Shown: piece after piece, positions 33,200 to 46,843 of the stretch
Position numbering within the stretch: position 1 is the stretch's first letter
Layout of the letters: each line of letters opens with the position of its first letter
Origin: Thermothielavioides terrestris NRRL 8126
Lineage: Eukaryota > Ascomycota > Sordariomycetes > Sordariales > Chaetomiaceae
Assembly (NCBI RefSeq): GCF_000226115.1
Contig: NC_016460.1
Location: 434,001 to 498,000, forward strand
DNA: 64,000 nt
Direction of reading: 5' to 3'
The notes under the pieces: generated by a model
Seen by the model: only the letters and a program-made list of their open reading frames with translations
Told to the model about the DNA's origin: nothing
Databases searched by the model: none
Made by a program: the position numbers and the translations under genes

Positions 33200-34130
33200 A
33201 TAGCTAGGATCCTAAGTTCTATATTACTAAAATAGTTGTAGAGATATATAGATAGGTTATCGAATTTAAAGGCATTAGGTATAAACATATCGTTAGCTTA
33301 AAGGACTTTGATTACCTCGTCTTCGTCGTACTCTGAGAATATAGGCTACGTAGGTTCTTAGGTTAGAGACAATAGGTCTAGAGGGAGCTTGTATATCTTC
33401 CCTTCGTTCTACTATAACAAAGGGATTCCTTTAACGTAGAGTAGACAATCCTTAAAAGTGCTAAGAGCATTTCTATAAACTCCTAACTATAAGTATAATA
33501 TATACCGCTATACAACTATCTCGCTATCTCTCTAGTATAGCCGAAGCTAGGGCAGCTTGAACTATGTCTATCCGTCTAAAAGGCGGGGCTAGAGCTCTTG
33601 AAGAAAGGCCTATATAAACTCGAAGGCGAACTATCTATACTCCTATTCTAAACTTTGCTAAAGGCAGTGGATAATAACCTCCTTATATAGCTACGACTAA
33701 AGGAACCTATAAACGGACTAGAAAGTAATCTAGACCTCTAACAAGATATCAATATATATCTCTATACTCTTAAGTATAGAGTCGAAGTAGTAAAGCTGGC
33801 CTACAACTTAGTCGAAGATCGCAATAGCCCAATGCCTTCCGTCGACGAAGCAAAGGAAGACCTAGAAGCGACAATAGTTAGCAATGACCTTTTGGCTAGA
33901 CTGGTAGAACTCCTTTAGTGTAGGACTAGTATCTAAGACGGGCTATAGGTAGAACTAGAGACAGTCCTTATAAAGACGAAAGAAAAACTATATAATGTCT
34001 AGGATTATCTAGCCCTCTAGCTATTCTTTAGCGAGTAGTATACCTTCTATATCGAAGAGCGAAACACTTATATCTATAAAACTGACTTTAAAAAACTGAT
34101 CTATCGTATACCTTCTCTCTAGCTAGCTTA
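33200..34130 (-). pseudogene. Ulp1/C48-like cysteine protease ORF in the Ty3 accessory module, RIP-broken
   Basis: One minus-strand frame reads through with stops only at former Trp/Gln codons. It shows LLAKE-LEG-IILDII at the start of the domain, then GRHWAIAIFD with the candidate catalytic His at 33832-33834, and about 45 bp later QLYYFDSI with the Asp at 33781-33783. The His-Trp plus Tyr-x-Asp-Ser layout is that of Ulp1 (SUMO/NEDD8-type) proteases, which several eukaryotic transposon groups carry. The catalytic Gln and Cys region downstream is not clear, probably because of mutation. The boundaries are approximate. Confidence 0.45.
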
Positions 34131-34942
34131 GGAACAGGTAGCTTATAATCTTAGGGTTTACACTAAGCCGAGGGCTCTGAATCTAGTTAGGCCGCTAGTT
34201 GATCACATTTTATAAGTACTTCTTTAGGGTCTATAGAAATAGAAAAAGCTTAGGACTAGTCTCTCTAGGGTAACTTAGCATCTTTAAGTCTAGCTTTTGC
34301 TCTACGAAGGAGGTATAATGCCTTGTTTAATCGCTATCTCCTATAAGCTTCTACGAACCTAGCGGTATATGAAACTTAAGCTCTCTAAGCAGCTACTTCT
34401 ATCCTAGGGCGACGGTTATATCGCCTTGAGGTTGTATAGGCCCTACGAAATCGAGAATCCTACAACGACCTATAGCAATACTCGCGATAGTATATAAAAA
34501 TTTAGCTCGATAGAAAAGTCGCTTTTTAGGCAGAAAGATCTAGACCGATTAAAGCGATCATAAGAAAATCCAAGGTGTAGTAGGCGAAGCGAAAGAAATG
34601 GTTGATCGTAAGAGAGCTAGTAGGAGGATTAAGAAAAAGGGGTAGGCAAGCCTTCAAAGGTAGGAGGGCTATTTAACTCTTTCCTAAACTAGGCGAAAGA
34701 AAATAGATAAGGCTTATAGCGCCTATTGATTGGCTAAAAATGAGCGTTCGCCTCCTAATTTCTTAAGGCCTTCTTTTCCTCTTTACTATCCTAGAAGCAT
34801 TTTCTTCCTCTAACCTTCTCACCACTTTATTCTAGTACCCTTGTCTCTCTAGGTAGATTAGGTTCTTAGTAGTCAGGTCTTCTACTTCCCTTTCAAATTC
34901 GTATATAGCTCCTATATATAAATTTGCAACCTAGAAACTATA

Positions 34943-36262
34943 ATGCTGAGTAGCTAGCGTACCTACAATACGTTATAGGAAATTACTAATAAAGTAAGTG
35001 ACTAGAGGCCATTGTTATATAGGATTATAAACCGCTAGATCGATCTCTCGCTAGTGCCAAAAACAACGATCTTTATAGCCTAGAAGTACGTTTAGGTAGT
35101 CTGAAACAAGATAAAGGATTCGCTAATACCAAAAGATAAGCGCTATACTAACGAATATACTATAATCTTAGTTGAATATAAGGCTATCTATAGTATAATT
35201 AAGATCTTTCGACTAAACGTTAGATTACTATATATCCAATAGGTCTTACTAAACAATTAGCAAAATTAACGTAGGATATAGCGATTAGTTTATATCGACA
35301 ATAGGCTAGTTGATATAATCGAACAGTATTATAATACCTTAGTTCTTCGTCTAGTGTTTATAGAGCATTACAATAGTAGACCACTTAGACGTTAGATATA
35401 TTATCTTACTATATATCTAAACCGAGCTTCAGCTCTCTTAATCTAGGTATAGGGTTGTAAGTAAGTGCTACACTTCCCTTTTATATTCGCCCTCTAGGTA
35501 GAGGAAGATTAACATTCCTATAGCAACTAAGTTCTTTACTAAAGTTGCAAACTTTTATACTAGCGTTCGACAACTCCTTTTAGCGAAGATAGGGATATCT
35601 ATATAACTTAGCCCTTCAATAGCTACGCTTCTCTCACTCCTCTCTTTGCCAATAAGTATACCAACTGCATCTAGTCGAAGAAGGAATATACCTAGACTCG
35701 CGTCTATAGGAACGATCAGAAGTACCTAGCTTAGGACTTGATCTTATAGAGCCACCTTCCACGTAATCCAAAGAACGATCCTAGGCTAAAGCTACGCCTA
35801 GAAAAGGTAGGCTAAGAGTGGTTTGTCCCGCTAAAGGATACTATTAGGGAGCAAATAGTACGATACTGGGCTAACTATAAGAGCTTATATCGCTAAGGGA
35901 CGGAGACAACGGACAAGGATAGGTAGGGGGTAGGATATAGTCTAGGAGCTTGGCCTATAGACAATAGATTGAGAGACTATATACCCTAATCGTAGATTTT
36001 TCTTAGCCTTGGTTTTTAGCTCTAAGAAACTTAGTCCTATACGATAGAAACTATTTGTCTAGAGGGCAGAAGTGAAAAGAAAAAGGTATAAATGACTATA
36101 AGGCTCCTAAAAGTAGGGTCACCCCCTAGGAAGAAAACTTAGGTACTAGCAAAAAAGAATAAGGTCTCGAGGGCTAAAAACGAGCGAAGGACAGTGGATA
36201 GACGAAGACTAAATAAGATATAGCTAACGGAGATATTATTAGCGAGTAGGAGGCTAATATAA
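34943..36262 (+). pseudogene. Antisense ORF (~440 codons) in the Ty3 accessory module, RIP-broken, unknown
   Basis: Beginning at an ATG (34943), a single + strand frame continues for 1.3 kb. Its internal stops are TAG, TAA or TGA at positions where Trp or Gln is plausible; it ends at TAATAA (36260-36265). Recognisable stretches of ordinary protein composition include EYTIILVEYKAIYSIIKIF, RLVYIDNRLVDIIEQYYNT, KLRLEKVG and PLKDTIREQIVRYWANYKS, and the C-terminus is basic (PPRKK, NERRTVDRRR). It runs against the retroelement's own genes and diverges from the Ulp1-like ORF across an 800-bp gap. I recognise no family. Confidence 0.5.
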
Positions 36263-36999
36263 TAATGGGTATTAGGAAGGAAACGTAGCTAAACGCTAGT
36301 GAAACTATCGGAGATAGTAGCTTTTATATCCTCCTCCTCTTCTAGAATATATGTCCCTATACGTCTAGAGGACTAGTGTTAAAAACTAGGTAGCTTTCTA
36401 TAGGGGATTTCGACAATAAGCTCCTAACGAGGTCGCTCCTTCCTTACCCCTTTTATAGTCGAGCGAGTCTAGCTAGCCTAAAGCACTATAGTACAACTAG
36501 AGGTTTCTTCCTCGAGGACCTCTTCCTCTACTATAATCGTAGCGTCCTTTATAACCGTTTATATAGTTTCCTCCTTTGGTAAGCCGTCGCTATAAATGTA
36601 ATAAAGATCGCTAAGGTGGTGTCGTCGACTAGTCAAGGCGCTATATAGTTCGCTACTACGAAGAAGCCCGACCAGTTGGCTACTATTAGAATTCTTAGCT
36701 AGTTGATAGGGGTAACAACCTATAGTCTAGTCGCTAGTATTCTAATTGTCTTCGGTAGCGCTAGACCCCCCTTCGCTATCCTCGTAGAGCTTTGAGCGAC
36801 TATCGAGGTAGTAGCGTTCTCCTTAGAAGTGTCTAATATACGTTTCTCTGTCGTAGTATATCGAGGTAGCTAAGCCTTAGTTAGCGCTAGGGTCAGGATC
36901 AGCTCCCTCGCCGTTCTATACCTCGCTATAGCGACCGTTATAGCGATACTCGTCGTCGATATACCCCTCTAAATAGAGGAATAGGTTTATACCATCTAC

Positions 37000-39900
37000 T
37001 TCTAGCTAGACGTTATCTAGCTTAAAGAACTTCTTTATATAGTTCGGAGGATATAGCGTCTAGATAGGTATATCGTCTAAAGTCTTTAGAAAGTAAGTGT
37101 CCTAGTCTTTAATTATCCGAATATAGAATAGGCTGAACTAGTGATACTCTAGCTTCTAGACTAAGCTTATATCTAGTTGCTAAATATTATTGTAGACGAA
37201 GACAAGATTGTCGACAGATATTACTACGTTTTCTAGACGAAATTTGCATTTGTAGGCTTTATTGCGACGTTTGGCTAGCTTTTTACGAGCTACGGCAACC
37301 TATTCGACAATAATCTCGCAATTATATTTAGCTTCCTAGAGGATATAAGTATAGAGGGCAATGAGCTTTGTATAGCGTCTAGTGAGATCCTCTTCCTCTA
37401 TCTAGGTATAGACAGAGTTCTAGATAAGAATTCGCTAGGTAGGAACATTAAACTCGACTAGACTAATAGGCTTATAGTTGTAGGCAAGAAAGAAGGGAGA
37501 TATTCTATAAAAGCCCTTGACAGTTATACGATCTATATATAAAATATATGGAAGGAGCTCCCTCTACCTCTTTCCTATACTATTAGTTATCTTCGTGAAC
37601 AAGGTAGTAATCGGGATATAGCTAGCCTCATTCACTCTGTTTATATACGAATTATATAGCGAGATAATAACTCTCTTAATCCGTAGTTTATAGAGGATCT
37701 CTTTAACTTCGCCCTTGAACTCAGAGCCTCCGTCGACAACTACAATAATAGGGTAGCCCTAGCGATAAAAGATATACCGTATAATAAAGGACTTAATAGC
37801 CTTGGAGGACTTGTTTAGCAGGATCTTAGCCTCGACGTATCCTATAAGATCGTTGTAAGCCTCGACGAAGAAACACTTCTTTTCCCTATAGCTAGACGAT
37901 ATATATTGGATATCGAGGTGCTATTTAGCAAAAGGAAAAGGCGAAGGCGCTATCTAACTTGCCGCTTCCTCGAACCTCTAGGCATTGTACACTTGATATA
38001 GTATATAAGCCCGAATCTACTCTACAATATCTTTATATATCCTACGCCAATAGTAGTAGTTCGTCACTCGTTAATACGTCGCCTCTCTTTCGTAATAGCT
38101 AACCTCGCTATAGCACTAGTCGAAGATTAGACGCCTCTCTTCAAAGGTATCAACAACGTACCTATAGTACTATATATGATTCGTACTTTAGAAGAAAAGG
38201 TGACGATCCTCAACAAAGTATTTCAACGCTTCCCTTTTAAACTGATATCGCTTCTAGTATAGACTATAGCTAGGCAGAGCTTCTATCGTCGATAGGAAGT
38301 AGACGATGTCCTAGGAGCGCTAGGAGTAACTATCCCGAAAGCGGATAGGTTCTAGTCTCCCCTCTAGATACAAAGTCTCTTCGCCTATATAGTTGACAAA
38401 GATTTAGGCGTCGACCTAGTCGTCGATATCCTCCTCCGACTCCTTCTCTATATAGTTAGAGGGCCTAGGCGGCTTATAGGACAACGTGTCGGCTACAACG
38501 TTCTTAGGGCCTAGGATATACTTAACCTCGAAGTTGAATAGGCGGATCTAGGCAATCTAGTGTATTATAAGAGTACCTAGAACATCGTTTATAGTACTAT
38601 TAAGCTAATAGACTAGAACTAGAGTATCGGTCTCTATAGTGAAATATACGTTAAAAAGGTAATAGCGAAAATGCTTTAGGAGGAAGAGTAGCCCCTTTAG
38701 CTCCCTCTTTGTAGTATTATACCGCTTCTCTGCCTCTGACTAGATACTACTCTCGAACCTATATAGGTGTCTCTTACTATTGGGACCGACCTACTCGAGT
38801 ATATCTCTCTAGCCAAGGATACTAGCGTTGTAAACTAGGAAGATTATACTGTATTGCGGATCGCTATAGATGAGCGTTGTAAGGACTAGAGCAGTAGTGA
38901 TTTTCTCCTTTAGCTCGTCTATCGCCTTCTACTTAGTAGGCCCCTAAGTCCACTTAGTATCCTTCTTTATTAGGGTATAAAGAGGAATTGCGATAATTGT
39001 AAAGCCTTTGATCTAGATCTAGTAGTATCTGACTATTCTAACGAAGGTATATACCTCCTTAACGTTAGAATAGGTCTTCTACTCCCTTATCTTAATCACC
39101 TTTACTTCCTTAGAAAGGCGTTCGTCAAATGTATAAAGATAACTAAGTAAGACCGCTTTCGGCTACGCCTACTTCGACTTTACTATAGCGATAGTCGTAC
39201 TTGCTAGCTCTACGTTTAGTAACATTGTATCGATATTCTTAAGATACTTGATAACAAATTCGTAACGTCCCCCTTTATCTAGATGGCTATTATAATTAGA
39301 TCGAGGGCCTTTTACTACGATATCGTCTAGGTAGATTCGATAGATATCTAGGATAAGGTTACTAAAGATCGTTGTTATAGCTCGCTAGAACTAGGCAATA
39401 GAATTTATACCCTCTATCGATAGTGTATATATATAGAAGAGACTAATTAGCGTTGAAAAGGTTATTAAATCGTAGTTCCACTTATTAAGATTGACCTAGT
39501 TGTAACTAGAGAAGAGATCTAGGAGAGACATTAGCTTGTAGCTACCGAAGTCCTTACTAAATTCCTCTATAGTAGGTGGGACGAAAGCGTTGTAGATCGT
39601 TATAGCATTGGCCTTTTAAGCATCATTAATGAGCTATAATCCACCGTCCTTCTTGAGAATAAGGAACTAGTTATTATAGTAGCTTGTATAGCTATACTCG
39701 ATAATCCTATATATCTACCTCTCTCTAAGTAGATCAATGACCTTCTATATTAGTAGTTTTGGAATTAGAATGGACTTACTTTGCTAGGCCTTGTATAGGA
39801 TAGTTTTAATGTACTAGGGCAGGACAATATCCTTATAAATACGCCTATACTCAGTGAAATCCTATATAAATGTAGTTTCCTAGTTCCGTAAGATCTTAGT

Positions 39901-42900
39901 AAATATCTCCTTTTCTAGCTTATTGAGGAACTCGTCTATAGTAGCGAGTATCGTTTAAAGGCGCTTCTTAGTAAGCCTCGAGCCCGGCTTAAGATCCGAG
40001 AAACAGAGGACTACAAGATCGTCCTATTCTTTCTCAAACTACATCTTTACTTTGGCCTTTATAAGCCGCTTTTCTCGCTATAACAGGTCTCCCTCCGACG
40101 TAGAGCTATCTAATAATGCTAAATCGACTAGTTGAACCTTGTTCGCGATATTCTTCTAGAGTATAAACGTCTTTAAAGTACGTTTGACCTTACACTCAAA
40201 TCCCTACCTTAGCCTCTAGTTGGAAAAGGGGCTTCCGACGAGGGTCCCCCTCTTCCCTTTTAAATAAAACAACAATTCGATCTCTATCTATCTAGACGAA
40301 GAAGATAAAGAATAAGAACGTATAACATGAAAAAGAGTGCTAAGGAGCGGTATATAGGACTTCTATAAAACAAGATAAAAAACCGCTTTACTTATATCAT
40401 TGTCGAGGAAACCGAAGGCAGTTTCGCCTTCCTTTATCTCTACCTAGTCAAAGATTCTTTTAAGACTCTTTATCAATCTCTAGAATTATTCTTAAATAGC
40501 TAGTCATATTAGAGATAGTAGGCGACTCCGTTGGACAATCTTCTTAGAGACGACGTATACCTAGACTATCTTTCCTTTTATAAGTAGATTGGTAGTAATT
40601 AGATTGTCGTTATAGTAATCGAAGGTTAGAGCGATATCCTTGATAAACGGTATACTAAGGATTGCTTTGTACCTACTAGCAGTGTCCTTAGTTACAAAGA
40701 AGTGAAGGTTGATGCCAACTCTACCTAGGTAAAGAGCGACCTAGGTCTCCCTAAGGAACGGTGCTAAGCTATAAAGACCCTTTGAAACGACTTTAGTAGG
40801 CTAGTATAGCAGTATATATTTCTCGACGACGCTTATCGAGACGTAGTTATACTCTAAACTAGAGTCGATCAAAGCGAAATACTTATTATAATAACCTTTC
40901 TTGAACTAGATATATAGAGTAGGTAGCGACTATACTTTTATTATTACGCTAAGCTCTATATACTCTAAGACTAAAAACGTCGAGACAGATTTCTAGAGTA
41001 GAGTATAGATATAATCGTCAACGTCTCTAGGCGGACCTTTACAAATCTAGTACTCCTAGAGGCTTCTTATATAGATACCCTATACGCCGTCTTTAGTAAC
41101 TCTAAAGATTGCTAGAACCGTCTTGGTCTAGCTAGAGCAAAGGCTATTAAATATATTTATATTAGTATATAGAGCCTATATATAGACCTCTATATCTTTT
41201 AGTACAGTAGCTAGCCTATTAGGCTCAGGGACACTAGACCCTTTATAGTCGATAACCTTGATATTAGTAGAAATGCTCTATAGGTATACGATTAAAGCGT
41301 CTTTGTACTTAGGTAAGATATAGACTAAGTCGTCAAGGGTTAGACCGATCTTCACTTTTATTGTAGTATAGATCGTATCCTTTATATATAGAGGCAACGT
41401 AGCAACCTTTGGCGTAGGCAGCTTAGACTGTGGCTCCTCTTTCTTTATACGATTCGCTATAGCTAGGTTCTTGAGGATGGTTATACGAGGAGGCTCCGCT
41501 AGAGGTATAGGAGTATCGCCTATCTAGATGTCGTCTTCCCTTTCGTCCTTAGTGAACCGACGCTTAGTAGACGATATACTCTAAAGTATAGTCTTCGCTT
41601 CCTTGTCTACTTCCTCCTTAGCTTCCCCTTTGGCTTCCCCCTCGGTCTAGCTAGAGAGAGGAAGAGGTAGTCGATAGAATTCGTTAGCCTTTAGCGTAGG
41701 TCGTAGAACAACCTTCTAAGTCAAGATACGACCTCCCTTTGACGAGACTATATAAAACGACAACTGATTAGACGTTATATAATAGAAGGCGGAGGTAAGC
41801 TTAGGCTCCCCTTCGTATATAAGACGATTGATCGTCGTCTAAACGGTTATAGGCTCCTAATACGGCTTAGGCTATTGGAGGTAGTGCTTGTTCAGTACTA
41901 GGGATATATCTAGCTTGAACGGGCGACTATTTAAGCGCTTGTACTTACGATAGTACGCTTGGTATATAGGGTAGCTATTATATTGTAGGCAATAGGCTAT
42001 ATATATAAGAACGAGCTAGCCGATCTTGCCGACCTCTTGTATACTATTAATATCCGCTTTTGTAAGGGTGATCGTCTTAGCTAGCGTATAGCCCTTCTTA
42101 CTCCTATCACTAAGGCAGTAATCTGTACCTTTGTAATATATTAGACCTATAGCTATAGCTTTTATAGCCTCTATATATTTAAGAACTATATAGTCAGAGT
42201 CACTATAGTAGTAGCAATAGCTAGAACTTATAAGTCTACTATAGCTAGGGGGACAATTGTCAATATATAGACTAGTGACGAAGCTAATATATCTCTCCTA
42301 TAAGCGACTCCGCTATTGCTAAAAATGCGTTTAGAGAACCTCGATCTCGTCAAGAGTAGGATCGATTCTATATAAACGGAGGGCCTCGATCTTCTACTCG
42401 AACTGTTCGACGATCTTCTACTTCTAGATATATAGACGCTAGAGCTGATTAGCCAGATTATCGATGTCGTCGAGTATAGGTATAAGAGCTCTCTTCAGCT
42501 CCTCTTCTTCCTACTCCTACGACTTAGGAGTCGTTTTAATAGTAGACGTAGCCAGAGGTAAGTAGTACTTCTATAGATCGATCTTACGCTTGTAGATCTT
42601 AAAGAAGAGGTCTCTTATATTAAGACCCTTCTAAAGAGTATCCTAAACGAACTTAAGGAAGTCTACCTACTTTGTAGTATAGATAGAGTCCTTGTCGTCC
42701 TTCTTTAGGGTATACCAACGGTCCTTAAGAGCTACCTAGATCCACTAATCAAGCGTATACTATACCGTTGGAACAATTATATACTATAGCTCTTTATAAA
42801 CTTTAGTAGAGGCGATAGTATATATATAGTCAATCAACTTAAAGTAGTTATAAATAACCTTGCCGACTAGCTAGCATCTCTCTTCGATCAAATTATAAAG

Positions 42901-43500
42901 GTAACCTCCGTTACTATACTACTTAGGATCATTGTCCTTCTAGCGCTTTAGGAACTTAGCTTTGAAAGTAGCCTAGGTGTCTCGGTCCTTTTTCTCCTAG
43001 TAACGAATAATAGGCTGGATCGTAGTATTGTACTAAAGCTCAAATAAGTATATACAGGTCTTGTCATTAGTGACCTAATAAGCCTTATATATCTCCTCGA
43101 AGGTCTCGATCTATCGTATAGCATTCTAACTAGAGAAGCGGCCCTAAAGGCTAGCCTTCGCCAAGGTTAGAAAGGTCGCGCTAAGCGTAGTAGTAAGAAC
43201 GTACTTAGCTATCTTCTTTAGAATTTCGGCTTTAGATTAACTAGAAGGTGTTACTACGGATACCTCTATATAGATAGGCGGAGTAGAGGTATCTAGCGAA
43301 GACGGAAGGGGTATCTACGCCGCTTTAGCCAAGTCTTCTTCGCTTAGTATACCTTAGAAAGGCTATAAGATAGATATATCCTTAGACTCTCCCTTAGAGG
43401 TTGGTATCAAGATTAACGATATTATAGAGGTCGATGGGATTCTTAGAGCTTCTATAGACAATATATATATATATCGCTAGAGTCTAGTCATTAGACGCTT
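37000..43500 (-). pseudogene. Degenerate Ty3 gag-pol
   Basis: Reading from 43.5 kb downward: gag side, then protease/RT (YLDDIV at 39322-39333), RNase H, and integrase (LDIQY... near 37.9 kb, DGGSEFKG near 37.7 kb, followed by KRVIISLYN). Stops at Trp/Gln codons throughout. Confidence 0.75.
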
Positions 43501-44338
43501 AGCTATCGTCTTCGAAAAAGGCAACGACTATATCGACAGACTATAAAAAGACTAATATATATACTTCTATAGGAATGTCGACTCCTTCGATGTCTATCCA
43601 AAGGAAGAAAACCTTTTAAGTAGCTAGGTTCCTTCGGAATATATAGTCTAAAGGCCTCGAAAGATGACTATAGGTTCCTTGTAGATCACCTAGATATCCC
43701 TAGCAACTAATATACTAAACCCAACTAGTGTAATAGTAGTAAGAGTATAGCTCTTAAAAAGAAAAGTAAACATCTATACTAAGACCTTATATCCAATATA
43801 AAACAGTGCTAGACATACTATTAAAAGGAGCTAAGTATCGTAAAGGTGTAGTCCTAAGCTCGGAAGTTCGTAAGTAGCTACTACGCTTAACCGCTTTCGT
43901 GACTAGTTTGGCTAAACCGGAGAAGAAAATGACGATCGATAAAAATTCTACCCTTATCTCTACTTAGGAGGATAGGACTATCGTCTTTCGATTAGATTAA
44001 CGTTTTACGACTGCTACGTCGATAATGACGAAGCCTTAATAGATCTTCGAAGTGTTGAGGATAACGGGATATCTTTTCGATGCCCTATACCGTCTAGGCA
44101 AAGGAAGGTCTCCTAGGACAAGGTCTTAATAGACCCCTGGAACGTATATACCTCAATAGGCCTCCGCGCCTCCTAGAGATGTCGATATCGGTGTACTAGA
44201 GCCTCAATAGGTCGGCTATATCGTCGTCGTATAGCTATCAATATAGTATTGTATAGTTCTATGATCTCGGAAAACTTCGTAGTCTATACTATCCCATTTG
44301 GATATAGAGCTGAGCTCCTCCCTAATTAAGCCCCCATT

Positions 44339-44839
44339 TGAAGTAGTATAAAACCTCTATACCAACCTGCCCTACCACATCTAGAACTAGGCGTATAAGA
44401 TAGCTTCCAAAGGAATATAGTGTCCCTCTAGACGGATAAAGATAGTGTATATCGAGTAGTGGGAAGGCTGTCTTCCGAGAGGAAGATACGTAGCTCAGAT
44501 ACGTCTAGTGGGATATAGCGGAAACATAAGAAAGGACAACAAGAATGTGGTCAGAGCTCAATAGCTCGAATGCCTATCGTCTAGATAGAGGTAGAACAAT
44601 AGAAGGAGAGGCTCAATAGCCTTCCTAGAAGAAGAGGGACCACCAACGTAGTATCAACGAACGTATATTGACAACTGCTTAATGTCTTACCTTCTAATGA
44701 AGAAGATGGGCTTAGCCCACTTAAATATATGTGACCAGAGGGTTAGACCTCCCCTAGCAACGAATGCAACGCTCTAAGACAAATAGAAAAACAGAAAAAC
44801 TAGGTCCCCTATGTCCAGGTAGTCCATCACCCTAATTCA
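44339..44839 (-). repeat. 5' LTR of the Ty3 element
   Basis: 501 bp, matching 31740-32240 and 20458-20958 with mostly C-to-T and G-to-A differences. Confidence 0.93.
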
Positions 44840-46732
44840 CTATAAGCTAGTTTAACGGTTTAACTACTACGAGCTAGTTCGACGGTTCAACCACTGCGAG
44901 CTAGTTCGACCACTGCGAGCCAGTTCGACGATTTAACTACTACGAGCTAGTTCAACTACTATAAGCTAGTTCGATAGTTCAACTACTACAAGCTAGTTCA
45001 ACGGTTTAACCACTACGAGCTAGTCGACTACTATGAGCCAGTTCGACAATTCAACCATTGCGAGGCAGTTCAACTACTACGAGCTAGTTTAATAGTTTAA
45101 CTACTATAAGCTAGTTCAATAGTTCAACCACTACGAGCTAGTTCGACAGTTTAACCACTGCGAGCTAGTTCAATAGTTCGACTACTGCAAGCCAGTTTAA
45201 CAGTTCAACCACTATAAGCTAGTTCGACCACTGCAAGCTAGTTCGACAGTTCAACGACTATAAGCTAGTCAACTACTATAAGCCGGTTCAACAGTTCAAC
45301 TACTATAAGCCAGTTTAACTACTATAAGCCAGTTCAATGGTTTAACTACTATAAGCTAGTTTAATAGTTCAACCACTATAAGCTAGTTCGATAGTTCAAC
45401 TACTATAAGCTAGTTCAACAGTTCAACCATTACGAGCTAGTTCAACCACTACGAGCTAGTTTAATAGTTTAACTACTATAAGCCGGTTCAATAGTTTAAC
45501 CACTACGAGCTAGTTCGATAGTTTAACCACTGCGAGCCGGTTCGACAGTTCGACCACTGCAAGCTAGTTCAACAGTTTAACTACTATAAGCTAGTTTGAC
45601 TATTACAAGCCAGTTCGACAGTTTAACGACTATAAGCCGGTCGACTACTATAAGCTAGTTCAACAGTTCAACTACTATAAGCTAGTTCAACTACTATAAG
45701 CCAGTTCAACGGTTTAACTACTACAAGCTAGTTCAATAGTTCAACCACTATAAGCTAGTTCGACAGTTCAACTACTATAAGCCAGTTCAATAGTTCAACT
45801 ACTATAAGCTAGTCAACTACTATAAGCTAGTTCGACCACTGCGAGCCAGTTTAACAGTTCAACTACTACAAGTTAGTTCGACGGTTCAACTACTACAAGC
45901 CGGTTCAACTACTACGAGCTAGTTCGACGGTTCAACTACTATAAGCTAGTTCGACGGTTCAACCACTATAAGCTAGTCGACTCTTGCAAGCTAGTTCGAC
46001 AGTTCAACCACTGTAAGCCGGTTCAACCACTGCGAGCCAGTTCGACGGTTTAACCACTATAAGCCGGTTCAACAGTTCAACTACTACGAACTAGTTCGAC
46101 GGTTCAACCACCGTGAGCCAGTTCAATAGTTCGACCACTGCAAGCTAGTTCGATAGTTCAACCACTACGAGCTAGTTCGACCACTGCGAGCCGGTTCGTC
46201 AGTTCAACCACTATAAGCTAGTCGACCACTACGAGCCGGTTCAATAGTTCAACCACTATGAGCCAGTTCGACGGTTTAACTACTGCGAGCCGGTTTAACA
46301 GTTCGACCACTATAAGCTAGTTCAATAGTTCAACCACTACGAGCTAGTTCGACCACTGCGAGCTGGTTCAACAGTTCAACCACTACAAGCCGGTCGACCA
46401 CTGCGAGCTAGTTCGACGGTTCAACCACTACGAGCTAGTCGACCACTGCAAGCCGGTTCGACAGTTCAACTACTATAAGCCAGTCGACCACTACGAGCCG
46501 GTTTAATAGTTCAACTACTATAAGCCAGTTCGACGGTTCAACCACTGCGAGCTGGTTTAACAGTTCGACCACTATAAGCTAGTTCAACAGTTCAACCACT
46601 ACGAGCTAGTTCGACCACTGCGAGCCGGTTCGACAGTTCAACCACTATAAGCCAGTTGACCACTGCGAGCTAGTTCGACGGTTCAACCACTACGAGCTAG
46701 TCGACCACTGCAAGCCGGTTCAACCACCCGAG
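44840..46732. repeat. 27/19-bp minisatellite array, right part
   Basis: Continuation of the array interrupted by the Ty3 element. Copies nearest the element are TpA-rich; those beyond about 46.1 kb return to GC-rich forms such as GAGCCGGTTCGACAG. Confidence 0.95.
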
Positions 46733-46790
46733 TTAGCGGTTAGGGTTAGGGTTAACAGTTAGGGTTCGGGTTAATGGTTAGGGTTAGGGT

Positions 46791-46794
<4 letters not shown>
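46733..46794 (+). repeat. Interstitial telomere-like block
   Basis: Several TTAGGG repeats mixed with GTTAAC/GGTTCGG variants between the minisatellite and a T tract. It may be a relict chromosome end or part of a mobile element. Confidence 0.8.

Positions 46795-46843
<49 letters not shown>
46795..46843. repeat. Poly-T tract, 49 nt
   Basis: A perfect homopolymer of 49 T immediately after the telomere-like block. Confidence 0.9.

Larger units (their letters stand above)
31740..44839 (-). mobile_element. Ty3/gypsy LTR retrotransposon, 13.1 kb, RIP-degraded, with accessory module
   Basis: Two 501-bp LTRs (31740-32240 and 44339-44839) and a 4-bp duplication ctat (31736-31739 and 44840-44843). 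The minus orientation is shown by the purine tract AAAGGGAAG (32243-32252) against the 3' LTR and a TGGGGGC primer-site-like sequence next to the 5' LTR. The RT box YLDDIV reads around 39322-39333 and the integrase core VVVDGGSEFKG around 37712-37745, so the order is RT before integrase, as in Ty3. The length far exceeds the usual 5-8 kb. The extra sequence lies between the integrase and the 3' LTR. Confidence 0.93.
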
